NCBI GenBank assembly: GCA_028554755.1
Contig: JAPTOF010000016.1
Coordinates: forward strand, 14,566,001 to 14,630,000
DNA: 64,000 nt
Reading direction: 5' to 3'
Origin: Cordia subcordata
Taxonomy: Eukaryota > Streptophyta > Magnoliopsida > Boraginales > Cordiaceae
This document shows positions 1 through 9,047 of the stretch, piece after piece (the stretch's first letter is position 1; each line of letters begins with the position of its first letter). The position numbers and the translations under genes are program-made. The notes under the pieces were generated by a model. That model was given only the letters and a program-made list of their open reading frames with translations. It did not search any database and had not been told where the DNA came from.

Positions 1-227
1 AAGTGGAGAATATTAATCCTAGCCCACTCTCCAATGTGGTGGTTGATTCAGATTTGGCAAAGACTTCATCCACTATTGTTGAAGAAACATTGGAAAATAA
101 TCGCTTTGCAGTCCTAAATGCAAATGAACGTAAATCAAAAGAAGAGAATGAGTTGACAAAGAGTGATGAAGTTAATGCCACGATCCAAGGAAATGAAGCA
201 AATGTTTCTGGAGAATTTGAGGGTTGA
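1..227 (+). pseudogene. LINE ORF1 C-terminus (partial, type A)
   Basis: An open frame from position 3 to the TGA at 225-227 encodes the polar, acidic C-terminal tail of ORF1. The NPSPLSNVVV segment corresponds to NPTPFANMVL in the copy at 7640, and NNRFAVLNA corresponds to the NxNxFxxLxD block of other copies. ORF1 of plant L1 elements binds RNA and forms the retrotransposition particle; only its tail is present here, without the DUF4283 or CCHC regions. The reading frame has no lesion in the visible part. Confidence 0.65.
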
Positions 228-424
228 TCAAGAAAAATGGAAAGGGAACGTTGGGAACACACTTGAAGACTCTCGGACCAGATTTGAAGATCCCTCTTCC
301 GATCCCATTTGATGTGTCTTGTAATTTTCTTTTGATGTCTTTCTTTTTGGGTTTTTCCCTTTTGCCTTGATTAACTTGCCCCTCAAACCCCACACAAATG
401 GAAATCTTATTACTTCCAAGAAGG
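1..424 (+). mobile_element. A1: 3' end of an ORF1-only (type A) LINE, cut by the window edge
   Basis: The left edge enters the last 75 codons of a type A ORF1. It is followed by about 200 bp of 3' UTR with the CCCCTCAAAC-type segment seen in other type A copies, ending near CTTATTACTTCCAAGAA at about 408-424. No ORF2 follows the stop. The next sequence, from about 425, is an unrelated ORF2 fragment in the same orientation. The 3' terminus is degenerate and no TSD can be tested because the 5' end lies outside the window. Confidence 0.6.
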
Positions 425-865
425 GGATCAAGGCTGAATTTCTCTCTTTCTTCTAAGGCCTTCTTGGTGTTCCAACTTCCACCAATGCTAATGTGGATCT
501 TACATTATTGGCAAGACTATTGGTGAAACTTGTGCAACAAATCTTGTTGCTTCTATCACCTTGGAGGAGATCAAGAGCACCCTTTTCTCACTCAATCCAA
601 ACAAAAGCCTGGGGCCGAATGGTTACACATCCTATTTCTATAAAGTGGCTTGGGACATTGTGGGCCAAGATTTTCTTATGGCAATTGACTCTTTCTTTAC
701 ATCAAAGAAACTTTTTAAAGAGGTTAGTGCTACCTATATTGCTCTTGTTCCTAAAGTCCAAAACCCCTCTTTTGTTAAGGACTTTAGACCTATTTCATGT
801 TACAACACCATATACAAATGCATTTCCATGATCCTTGCCAATAGAATCAAAGATTGCTTGCCTAG
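425..865 (+). pseudogene. B0: LINE ORF2 reverse transcriptase fragment (fingers region)
   Basis: This plus-strand fragment covers the N-terminal RT region. The 561-902 frame has NPNKSLGPNGYTSYFYKVAW (PNKSPGPDGYTSHFYK in better copies), ALVPKVQNPSFVKDFRPISC and IYKCISMILANRIKDCLPS. A related upstream stretch (LLGVPTST..NVDL) lies in another frame at about 455-500. It stops near the position where intact copies read NFISWNQSAF and contains no catalytic FADD. Both ends are truncated and a frameshift separates the two frames, so it is a dead fragment. Confidence 0.75.
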
Positions 866-974
866 CATTAACCTTTGCTTCAAGAAGAGGATATGGAAAT
901 AAATGGTTCTAATGATCCAAGAGAATCCCATCCAGATGCCATTTGTCATACCAAAAGAAAGTATTAGTACCATC
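866..974 (-). pseudogene. B1 (upstream piece): LINE ORF2 C-terminal region, split by A2
   Basis: Read on the minus strand this encodes FFWYDKWHLDGILLDH followed by a TGA and NHLFPYPLLEAKV. It matches the segment FWSDNWHKDGSLFERW..IPHPPIHAKV in other copies, between the RT and zf-RVT domains. The reading resumes at 3653 on the other side of element A2, whose target-site duplication is 961-974. The junction with the plus-strand fragment B0 lies at about 862-866. Confidence 0.65.
961..974 (+). repeat. Target-site duplication of A2 (left copy)
   Basis: GTATTAGTACCATC here is repeated exactly at 3639-3652 after the poly(A) of A2. The three preceding A residues extend the match if the poly(A) is counted. 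Confidence 0.9.
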
Positions 975-1010
975 TCTCTCTAGCATGAAAACTCTCGTCC
1001 TTAAGACTTT

Positions 1011-1032
1011 CTCTCTCTAGAAAATGCTCTCC
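1011..1032 (+). promoter_or_regulatory. Conserved 5'-terminal CT motif of the LINEs
   Basis: CTCTCTCTAGAAAATGCTCTC recurs with small changes close to the 5' end of A3 (5429-5454), B7 (22741-22769, minus), A6 (35155-35182, minus) and A8 (39859-39880, minus). Both LINE types have it. It may be an initiator or 5' UTR recognition element; no function is shown by the sequence itself. Confidence 0.5.
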
Positions 1033-1098
1033 CCTCTTACTAGCTCATATACCCATTATCTCTTTTGAACGCCATCATCTTCTTCCTTTTTCAGCACC

Positions 1099-3516
1099 AT
1101 GGGTAAGAAGAAAAGATCTAATGCTTCCAAGACTAGAAAGAGTGCTAGATTATCCTCAAAATATGAATTTCATAACTTTGAAGAGGATGAAGAATACTCA
1201 TCTGACACTTTTTTGGAGCTCAAATCAGTTTGTGATGTTATCAATAATTCTCAATCTTGCTTGTCCAAGAACCCTTCTCCTTCTTCGGCTGGAATATCCC
1301 CATCATCTTGTTTGAATAAGCTTGAGCACAATCTTGATGAAGCTAAAAGGTTACTTGTGCAAAGATTGGCCAAAGAAGGCACTTCTCCCTTAAAGTCTGG
1401 AGATAGCAACTCTCCTCTAGCTGACTCGCATAAGAAATCCCTAGAGGTTAGTGAGGGTTCAAATGCTCTCAAACTTAAGTCAAACATGGCAGCCGAGGTC
1501 CACCTTTCTACGGGTATTGCTAGTTCGTTTCTCACCTGAATCCTCAAATTCTTCTCTACCTAAGGCAACAATGGCAACTGAATGTCCTCTTGCTCAAGAT
1601 ATTAATTCCTCTTCTTGGCAACATGGATGTCTTTCCACCCCTCTCGGTATGGAGAATATTGCTACAGAATCACCATTCCATCAGATTCAAACTACTTCGC
1701 TTGAACTGGGTGCAAATTCAGAAAATGAAAGGCTGGTTTTTGCTCCTAAAGAACCTGTGGACAATTCCTTTTTACCTGGCATGCAATACCCTAGTAAAGA
1801 ACAAGTGGTTGATGGTTTTTCTGACCCACTTAGTACTTTTGCTAGCAAAGTCCTCCACAACCCGACAACAAATCTCCAAAAAGCTAACCATGTAAAATCA
1901 AATCCTCAAAAATTTCAACTTTGGCTGAACTTCCCTCCCATTCATGCTTTTTTGCTACTGATTCCGAGCCAAGTCCCCATTTTAAAAACTCTCCAGCACG
2001 TGCCTGGTCAAACACAAATGAAATTTTAAGTGGGCCAAGTCATACGCCACCTCACCCTTCTTTTTACAATTTGGCAACCAAAAATCACCTTGGTAGTCCT
2101 ACTTTAACTCCATCCCCTCATAATACTCTTTAGTAAATGCTTTACGTCCTAATGGAAAAATCAAGCAACAGCTAAGAGTGCAAGTAGTAATTTTGATGCT
2201 GAATTTCCACCTCTACATGGACACTCAGCTAAGTCCTCTCAATTGATGCATTCTCCCTTGCATGCTGATTTTGATGAAACTTCCCAACCCCATGTTCTGA
2301 ACATGGCAGCTTGGAGTTCATCAAAAGACTGGAAACAATCATGTCTAGGTAATCTTAAAAATTCTTACAAACTTGATTTCCATGCTCCATTTGAAGATAA
2401 TGGCTTTGTTGGTGCAATACCTCCCTCGGAGGTGTTTGAGGAAGGTGATGAACAATAGAGGAATTACCTAATTGGCCAATTTGTCAGGAACCCACCCCCT
2501 TTCTTTCTCATTCGTAAAATGGTCGATTGACATTGGAAATTATATGGTTATGTTGAGATAAAATCAGTGGAGAATGGTCTCTCTGTTTTCAAATTTGAAA
2601 ATAGTGATGCTTGTGATTAAGTCATCGAGCGACTTTGGCACGTCAACCACTGGCCCCTATTGCTTAGAAGATGGGATGCTAGCACACAATTGATTAATAT
2701 TAGTTGGAATAAAGTTCCACTTTGGGTTAAGCTCCATAACGTCCCATGCTCTCTCATTACTAGAAGAGGCTTGATTTACATTGGTAGCACACTTGGCATT
2801 CTACTACAAATGGACAAGCTTACGGAATCAAGGACCTTCATTGGGTTTGCAACGATTTGCATTGAAATGGACCTCTCAAAAAGCCTTCCAGATTGCACCC
2901 ATGTAAAGCTAAGAAGTGGTGAATAGGTTAAAATAAATGTTGAGTATGCTTGGAAGCCCTCGGTTTGTTCCGATTGTAAATTGGTGGGACACTCTTTTTC
3001 TTGCTGCCCTAATGCAACCCAAGCAAACACTTCAAGACAAATTCCTCTCCTTGAAGGAAGGAAGGAGATTGGAAGACTTTCAAGACAAGGAAAGTTTGGA
3101 AAAGAACATCCAATGTGAATCCAACTTCATTTGCCAATGTTGTTGTCAAGTCTAGAGATGATCTTGCTTCTAAAGAAAACAATGGATCTTCGGCCCCAAC
3201 ATCAAAAAACACCATAAATTGCAATAGATTTGCAGTTCTTAATGATGATGAGAATGTCTCAAATGAAGCACGGGTTAATTTTGAAAATGATAAATATTGT
3301 GATGCACAAGAGAGGGTCCAAGCAATGGGATTCGATAAGATTAATTTGGAGCATATGGCTAGTCATGGTGAGGCCGGAAATGGGGAGCTTATTTTTTATC
3401 ATGGAAGACCTCATACTCCACCTATTGGCCATGATGCGTCATTGATTTTGCTGATTTTCTTTTCTTTTTGTGTTTGTTTATTCTGTTGTTTTGATGTTGG
3501 GAGTTTCTCTCCATAG
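1099..3516 (+). pseudogene. LINE ORF1 of A2 (DUF4283-CCHC protein), broken
   Basis: ORF1 starts at ATG 1099 (MGKKKRSNASKTRKSARL, a basic nuclear-localisation-like N-terminus). The DUF4283-like core is at about 2460-2925 (IGQFVRNPPPFFLIRKM, RLWHVNHWPLLLRRWD, VPLWVKLHNVPCSLITRRGL). The zinc knuckle CSDCKLVGHSFSCC is at about 2968-3009. The frame is broken by several shifts between 1500 and 2250, stops at 2456-2458 and about 2528, and further shifts near 2937 and 3050. The last frame (3115-3516) runs past the ancestral end: the HDA-stop conserved in sibling copies reads HDAS here (TCA at 3439-3441 for TGA), so the ORF reads through into the 3' UTR. This copy cannot make a functional protein. Confidence 0.8.
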
Positions 3517-3638
3517 CTTTACAATTTTCACCCCTCAAACTTTGCTTTGATTTGTATTATTCTAATTTTAGTTTGAGGGGTTTGGATGGCATGTACCACA
3601 TTTACGATTAATGAAATCTTACTTACTCTGCAAAAAAA

Positions 3639-3652
3639 GTATTAGTACCATC
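3639..3652 (+). repeat. Target-site duplication of A2 (right copy)
   Basis: Exact repeat of 961-974, immediately after the A7 tail at 3632-3638. Confidence 0.9.
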
Positions 3653-4442
3653 ACCCACCTTGTGCTCAATGAAGCTTCTTGCTTTGCTTCTACAATTTAA
3701 AAGCATCTTGATGATCCAACTTGCATCACAAGGGGCTTGCAACTCCCAAATTGATTTTTCTTTGATATAGCTGGAATGGATTCATTGGCTCCATAATGAG
3801 TTTCTATCCGAATACATCCCCCAAAAAATTTTTAGCATAAGACATCATTTATCTCATTCAAGCTTCAAATTTCGAGACCACCTTCATTGTAGGGGAGACA
3901 AACATCCTTCAAAGCAACCTTTGGGCCGGTGCCTCTCTTTAGAAAAAAGCCTTGAACTTTGCTTCAATTTTTGCCAAGAAGCTCTTGGGGAGAAGGATTG
4001 TACTTGCCCAAAATGCATAGACTTGAATAAGAGTATGCTTGATGAGAACAAGTCTACCAGCAAAGAAAGCCATTGATTGGTTCATTTGTCAATCCTAGCA
4101 TTAATTTTCTCCAAAAGAGCAAGCAATCTTGTTTCCTAAGTTTTCTTGAGACAAGAGGTAAACCAAGATATTGGATGGGGAGCTCACCTTCAAAGATACC
4201 CATTTTATCAATGATGGCTGATTTTGCTTTATGAGTAATTCCTCCAAAGAAAATGTTGCTCTTGGATTTGTTGATGTTAAGCCTGGAGTGAGAGGAGAAT
4301 GATCTCAAAGTATCCATGATGCATTCAGTAGAATTCAAATCGCCTCTACAAAAAAAGAAGAGGTCATCTGCAAAGCAGAGATGATTGAGCTTCAACTTTA
4401 AGCACTTTGGGTGGAACTTGAAGCTCGGGTTGACGACCAAGT
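3653..4442 (-). pseudogene. B1 (main piece): LINE ORF2 RT core to thumb region, broken
   Basis: The minus strand from about 4440 down encodes NPSFKFHPKC, then LNHLCFADDLFFFCRG with the catalytic FADD. Next come the RT thumb blocks INKSKSNIFFGG, GELPIQYLGLPLVSRKLRK and, in other frames down to 3653, matches to the region between RT and zf-RVT. Frameshifts separate the blocks, for example after about 4080 in LFWRKLMLGLTN. The fragment begins abruptly at 4440, directly below the poly(A) end of element B2, so its upstream part lies elsewhere or is lost. Confidence 0.75.
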
Positions 4443-5397
4443 TCTTTTTTCACGTGGAAAGTGATGAGATTTGTATTAGTAAAATGGATGTACAAAAACG
4501 AAGTCAAAAAGAGAAAGGGGGAAGCCTATACAAGAATATCTTCAATCCCCCAAAGTTTACAAATAGCTTTGTTAATACAAGAAATGAAATGCTTTCCAAC
4601 CAAACATTTAAGCCTAACATGATTGAAAATAGATGAGAAAATTTGCTCCTCTGTCTTGGCTCCTTTGTTAAATTCATGATTATTTCTTTCCAGCCAAACA
4701 AAGTAAATTGTTGCACCCAAGAGATGTTTGAAGATGGTTGCTTTGAGATTCTTCTCAAGGGCATATGGAGTGATGAAAGCAATGATGTCCTCTCGGTGTG
4801 TCCTTCAAACAAATCAACTTAAGCCCACTTTGCCAAATTCTTCTTGTGAAACTACAATGGAAGAAAATATGATCCCTTGTCTCACAAGCCAAATTACAAA
4901 AAATGCAATTTGTATTGATTTCCATTCCCCAAGAGAGCATTCTGAATTTTGTGGTAATTCTATCATGCATTGCAAGCCAAGTGATAAATGCATGTCGTGG
5001 AGTATGATTTTTATGCCATAATATAATGTTGTACCACTCAACTTTGCCCTTCCTTCTTTGAATATGATCCTAGTGTGCTTAAAAGAGAAATGGCTATTTG
5101 TGGATAAACCCCAAGAGAAAGAGTCCGGGATGTGCTCTCTAAGCCCAAAGTTTGGCATGCCAATATTAAAAGTTTGATAGGCCAATTCCATGTCCCATGA
5201 GAGAAAAGATCACAAACCTTTGCATAGAGTGATGGGTGGGTGAAAGCACTTCTCCAATGTTCAAAAAGTGTCCTTCCTTATGCCATTTATGAAGCCAAAA
5301 GTGAGTGCTTCTACCATCTCCAAGGGAGTGAGAAATGTAATTTCTATTAGTTGCACGACAATTTAGGAGTTTCTTGATGATCCAACTTGAGTCCTTT
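4443..5397 (-). pseudogene. B2 (3' piece): LINE ORF2 C-terminus and 3' end
   Basis: A T-run at 4444-4449, followed by CACGTGGAAAGTGATGAG, is the reverse complement of a LINE 3' terminus and poly(A). From there upward the minus strand encodes the end of ORF2. The 4526-4720 frame has KHFISCINKAICKLWGIEDILV. Other frames hold the zf-RVT domain (MHDRITTKFRMLSWGMEINTN, CIFCNLACETRDHIFFHCSF with CxxC and HxxxxC zinc ligands) and the upstream W-rich segment at 4814-5191. Several frameshifts are present. The reading stops at 5397, where A3 is inserted, and resumes at 8284. Confidence 0.75.
5384..5397 (+). repeat. Target-site duplication of A3 (left copy)
   Basis: AACTTGAGTCCTTT is repeated exactly at 8270-8283, after the poly(A) of A3. 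Confidence 0.9.
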
Positions 5398-5428
5398 ATG
5401 ATGGTGTTAGGGGCTATTCCGAAGTATT

Positions 5429-5454
5429 TCTCTCTCTAGAAACATAATGCTCTC
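5429..5454 (+). promoter_or_regulatory. Conserved 5'-terminal CT motif of A3
   Basis: TCTCTCTCTAGAAAC followed by ATAATGCTCTC, the same motif as in A2 at 1011-1032. It lies about 30 nt inside the element and about 70 nt upstream of the ORF1 ATG. Confidence 0.5.
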
Positions 5455-5525
5455 ACCACTCTCTACATTGACCATTATCTTCAACCATTGACAACCATTT
5501 TGACTTCACCTTCTCTGCAACTTCC

Positions 5526-7973
5526 ATGGGCAAAAAGAAAAGATCAAGTGCATCCAAAACAAGAAAGAGTGCAAGGCTAGCTGCCAAAAACATCAAAGAA
5601 ATTCACTCAAGCTCACCTTTCAATAATGAAGCTACTTCTTCGGATGAAGACTACTTAATGTCAAGGAAAGAGCAAGTTTAGGCCTTTGGTCAGGAAGCAA
5701 ACAAAAATCAATCTTTTAAGGAAACTTGTGACTCCATGAACAAAGTTTTTCAAAGCTCGGCCAACAAAACTACATCAAACTCAGTTGAAAGTTCTTCCTC
5801 TCCTAGCATGCAAAAACTTGAACAAAATCTTGATGATGCAAAGAGGAAACTAGTACAAAGTTTGATTCGAAATAGCACACCATTTACAAAGAATGATTGT
5901 TCCTCAAGCTCGGGTTCTATTGCTGCAGGCACTAATTTGATAGAAGAATATTAGAATGGCAGATTTGTATCTTCAAACTCGACCGGGGTAAAATTACATG
6001 AAAATCTTGAGCTGCATGGTTTTGAAATCTCTCCCAACTCTCCAAATTATCTTGGTCACTCCCTTGGCCAAAGAACTCACTAGCTCGGGCATTAGAAAGA
6101 AGGAACATTAACTGCCGATGAGTTAAAGCCTAGAAATATCATGGCTAAACCATCACTATATGGTACTCATTCTTCTCCTCTTGACTTGGAGAGCAAGAAT
6201 CCAGCAAATTTTCTTATTAATTATGCTACAAATTATGGAGAAACTTGCTCAAAATCTGGTCGGGTTGGCTTGAGTGTGGGAACAAATGAAGAAGTTAGAG
6301 AAACCAGTTATGATTCGATGGTCCATATGTTGCATCTCCTAGTCTTTCAGCTCCAGCCGACAAGAATAGCAAATCTAAGGGACAAAGTCTTGCTTTTTCT
6401 AGTCATTTGGACCTAAGGTCGACAACGCAACAATAGACAATGGGTAAAAGCATTCCACTTATGAACCTTTCTTCCATCCAGCCGGCAATTTCACAAGCTC
6501 AATTGGTTTCAAAATTTTCACATGACTTGGATGCCAATTTGGATGCCAACAAAGATTCTGACCCTTACCCACATGCCAACGTGCCTTGCCTCCCATCTTC
6601 TCTTCTAAATTAGCAAGAAGGTTCTTCTTTGGCTTGGACAAATTGCTCACCCCAAAATGAGAGTACGGTTAATATTCACCCAAATTTGGGATCTTCTCCA
6701 AGAACACTTAGAGCTGATTTCAAACAACGAATTTTGGAAGACTTTCCCCCCTTTTCTCATTCCAACTATGGATGCAAAGCTCCTTCCCCTACACTTCAAG
6801 GTAATTCACAAACTACTTCTCATGATTGTAAACCTTTGAATGTATGGGAAAATAATTTGGATTGGCAAAGCAAATATATTAGCAACCTTGAAAGCTCCAC
6901 AAAGCTTGAATATATTACTCCATTTATTGAGAATACATTTGTGGGTGCTATTTCTACGGAAGAGTTTCCAAGAAAGGGATAAGCATTGGAATCATTTCTT
7001 ACTTGGTCAATTTGTTGGGTCCCTTTCTCCTTTTTTCTTCATTCATAGGATGGTTGATTTGTATTAGAAGCTTTTTGGTCATGTGAAAATCAAGTCTATC
7101 GAAAATGGTTTCTTTGTCTTTAAATTTGAAAATGATGAAGTTTGCAATAGGTCTTGAAGCAACTTTGACATGTCAACCATAGGCCCCTATTACTTAGAAA
7201 ATGGGATCCAAATGCACAAATTCACAACTTTACTTGGAATAAGGTCCTGCTATAGGTTAAGCTCCACAATGTTCCATGTTTGTTGATAACTCGGAGAGGT
7301 TTAAGTGATATAGGGAGCACCCTTGGAGTTCTATTACAAATGGACAAGCTTACCGAGGCATGTAATTTTGTGGGCTTTGCTAGGATTTGTATTGAGATAG
7401 ATCTTTCAAAAGAGTTACCTAAATTTACACATGTCAAGCTTGGAAATAGGGAATGGGATAAAATTGATGTGGAGTATGCTTGGAAGCCCCCTATTTGTTC
7501 AACTTGTAAAGTGGTCGGTCACTCAATCTCCTCTTGTAATAATGCACCTTTAAATGGCTTTAAACAAGTTCCTATTGTGTCCAAGAAGGAAGATGGTTGG
7601 AAGAATGTAAAGATAAAGAAAGTTTGGAGGAAAACTAATGTGAACCCTACACCATTTGCAAATATGGTTCTTGAACCAAAAACAAACCAAGATCCAAAAA
7701 AAGATAATGCCACCATGGCTTCTACTCCTAAGATCCATTTGAATGCAAATCAGTTTTCAATTCTTGATGATGAAGGATGGCAAGCCTAATGAAGATTGCT
7801 ACAGCAAGGATAAGATTATGGAAAGAAATGCTCATGTTGAGCCTATAATTGTTGATAGTCCCATCTTTAATGATCAAGTGGATATTGGGGTTCAAGATAA
7901 TGATCTTGGCAAGGAAGACCAAGGAGGTTACAAGCTTGAGGATCGTCTTGACTTTGCTGCCCATGATGCTTGA
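5526..7973 (+). pseudogene. LINE ORF1 of A3 (DUF4283-CCHC protein), broken
   Basis: ATG 5526 opens MGKKKRSSASKTRKSARL, nearly the N-terminus of A2. Downstream blocks are MQKLEQNLDDAKRKLVQSL (about 5810), YITPFIENTFVGAIS (about 6910), a DUF4283-like core (6990-7460: GQFVGS.SPFFFIHRMVD, LLITRRGLSDIGSTLGVL, TEACNFVGFARICIEIDLSK) and the knuckle CSTCKVVGHSISSC at about 7498-7539. In-frame stops occur at about 5679 and 5952, frameshifts lie between 6000 and 7270, and another shift is near 7780. The best frame after that ends in DFAAHDA-stop at 7973, matching the HDA terminus of sibling copies. It is a decayed copy of an RNA-binding ORF1p. Confidence 0.8.
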
Positions 7974-8038
7974 ATTGGTGTTTGGGTTGTTTGTTGCATA
8001 TTCTTTGATTGTTGCATGGATTTTGCTATTTTCCTTTT

Positions 8039-8215
8039 GATTCTCACCCCTCAAACCTAGTTTTTTGTTTTGGATTGTTGTTTTGAATGGTTTGACGGGT
8101 TTTGAGATATAATCCTACAAATTTCTTTTGTAATGTCGTCTTTGATTCATGGCCCTCAAACCTAGTTTTTGGATAGGATTGTTGTATCAAATGGTTGAGG
8201 GCTTTGAGATGTACT
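8039..8215 (+). repeat. Partial tandem duplication in the A3 3' UTR (period about 105 bp)
   Basis: GATTCTCACCCCTCAAACCTAG at 8039 recurs as GATTCATGGCCCTCAAACCTAG at 8144. Each is followed by GGATTGTTGT..AATGGTT and TTTGAGAT. Other type A copies have a single such segment. Confidence 0.6.
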
Positions 8216-8269
8216 TTTATAATTTTGCATGTTATAAAATCTTTCTTACCTCGCAAAAAAAAAAAAAAA

Positions 8270-8283
8270 AACTTGAGTCCTTT
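8270..8283 (+). repeat. Target-site duplication of A3 (right copy)
   Basis: Exact repeat of 5384-5397 at the end of the poly(A). Confidence 0.9.
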
Positions 8284-8947
8284 GTGCACGCGATGGTCCA
8301 AATGGAGTTGTCTTTGATATAGTTCATGTGTGCACCCAATTGCTCCAAAGAGTATCCCTAAAAGCAAACATTCTCCAAAACACCTTAATGAAGAAGGTGT
8401 TGTTTATGTCTTTAGTAGATCTAATCCCCAAACCTCTTTAATCCAATGGGACACAAATGTTGCTCCAAGCTATCTTAGCACCCATGTCTCTCCATAAGAA
8501 GGCACTAAACTTTGATTCAATATCTTTGGTGATGCATTTAGGAAGAAGAAGATTACCAGCCCAATATGCACAAATTTGAAGAAGAGTGGACTTGATGAGT
8601 ATAAGTCTCCCTGTACAAGAAAGCCATTTAGTGGTCCAATGCTCAATTCTCCCATTTATTTTTTCCAAGAGAGGCCCACAATCTCCTTTACAAAGCTTAT
8701 GCATGACCAAAGGAACCCTCAAGTACCGTATAGGCAATTGCCTTTCTCTGAAATCAAGTTTTGCAAAACCCAAAGTCGCCCCTTAATATTCTCATCCATG
8801 TGATTTGCAAAACCCAAGGTGCTGAAATAGTTGGCAATGGTATTGTCCTTATTTACCTTGGTTTCCAAAAGACAAAAACAATCCAACTTATGCTTGTTGA
8901 TTAAAGCCTTCACTTTTTTTGTTTGCAAGGGGAGTTTAATCCCTAAT
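8284..8947 (-). pseudogene. B2 (5' piece): LINE ORF2 with internal deletion, endonuclease start joined to RT thumb
   Basis: The minus strand starts ORF2 at about 8947 with MICSWNIRD, the WN-RG start of the APE endonuclease, where the L of RGL is replaced by a stop. It continues as INKHKLDCFCLLETKV with the catalytic Glu, then GFANHMDENIKGRLW. At about 8765 it jumps directly to the RT thumb (DFRERQLPIRYLRVPLV, then INGRIEHWTTKWLSCTGRLILIK and FSAFLWRDMGAKIAW, 8438-8773). The rest of EN and the whole RT palm with FADD are missing, a loss of roughly 1.8 kb compared with B9. Reading continues at 5397. ORF1 of the same element ends at 8946, overlapping the ORF2 ATG. Confidence 0.75.
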
Positions 8948-9047
8948 GTTCCAAGAACAAATCATTTTCCAAGTGGAGGAGGGACCTCCGAGCCAATGCA
9001 TCATTCCTTTGAAAATGTTGCTCTTCCAAGTGATCACCATTGTTTGT
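8946..9047 (-). pseudogene. B2 ORF1 C-terminus (last segment)
   Basis: After removing the insertions A4 and B3, minus-strand pieces 15833-16035, 10364-10466 and 8930-9031 read as one polar ORF1 tail ending in LFLEH-stop. The same ending, FLEH-stop, occurs in B8 at 31454. The stop lies a few codons inside ORF2, so ORF1 and ORF2 overlap here as well. The piece is broken by the insertion of A4 at its TSD (9032-9047). Confidence 0.6.
9032..9047 (+). repeat. Target-site duplication of A4 (left copy)
   Basis: GATCACCATTGTTTGT is repeated exactly at 10363-10378. The right edge merges into the T-run of the minus-strand element. Confidence 0.85.

Larger units (their letters stand above)
975..3638 (+). 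mobile_element. A2: complete ORF1-only (non-autonomous) LINE
   Basis: This 2.66-kb element is bounded by an exact 14-bp TSD (961-974 and 3639-3652). It has a CT-rich 5' UTR (975-1098), one ORF1 (from ATG 1099), a 3' UTR and a short A7 tail after the terminal motif TCTTACTTACTCTGC. There is no ORF2 between ORF1 and the 3' UTR, yet the TSD shows the unit was inserted as such by target-primed reverse transcription. It lies in a minus-strand ORF2 fragment (B1) whose reading continues across the excised insertion. It must have used enzymes supplied in trans, probably by a type B LINE; that step is inference. Confidence 0.88.
5398..8269 (+). mobile_element. A3: complete ORF1-only (non-autonomous) LINE
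   Basis: This is a 2.87-kb unit with an exact 14-bp TSD (5384-5397 and 8270-8283). It has a 5' UTR with the CTCTCTCTAGAAAC..ATGCTCTC motif, one ORF1 from ATG 5526, a 3' UTR and a 15-16-nt poly(A) after CTTTCTTACCTCGC. No ORF2 is present. It splits minus-strand element B2: on removal, the minus-strand reading IKDNSIW..TKDSS joins across 8284 and 5397. A second bounded ORF1-only copy argues that this structure is a real mobile family and not a deletion artefact. Confidence 0.88.
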
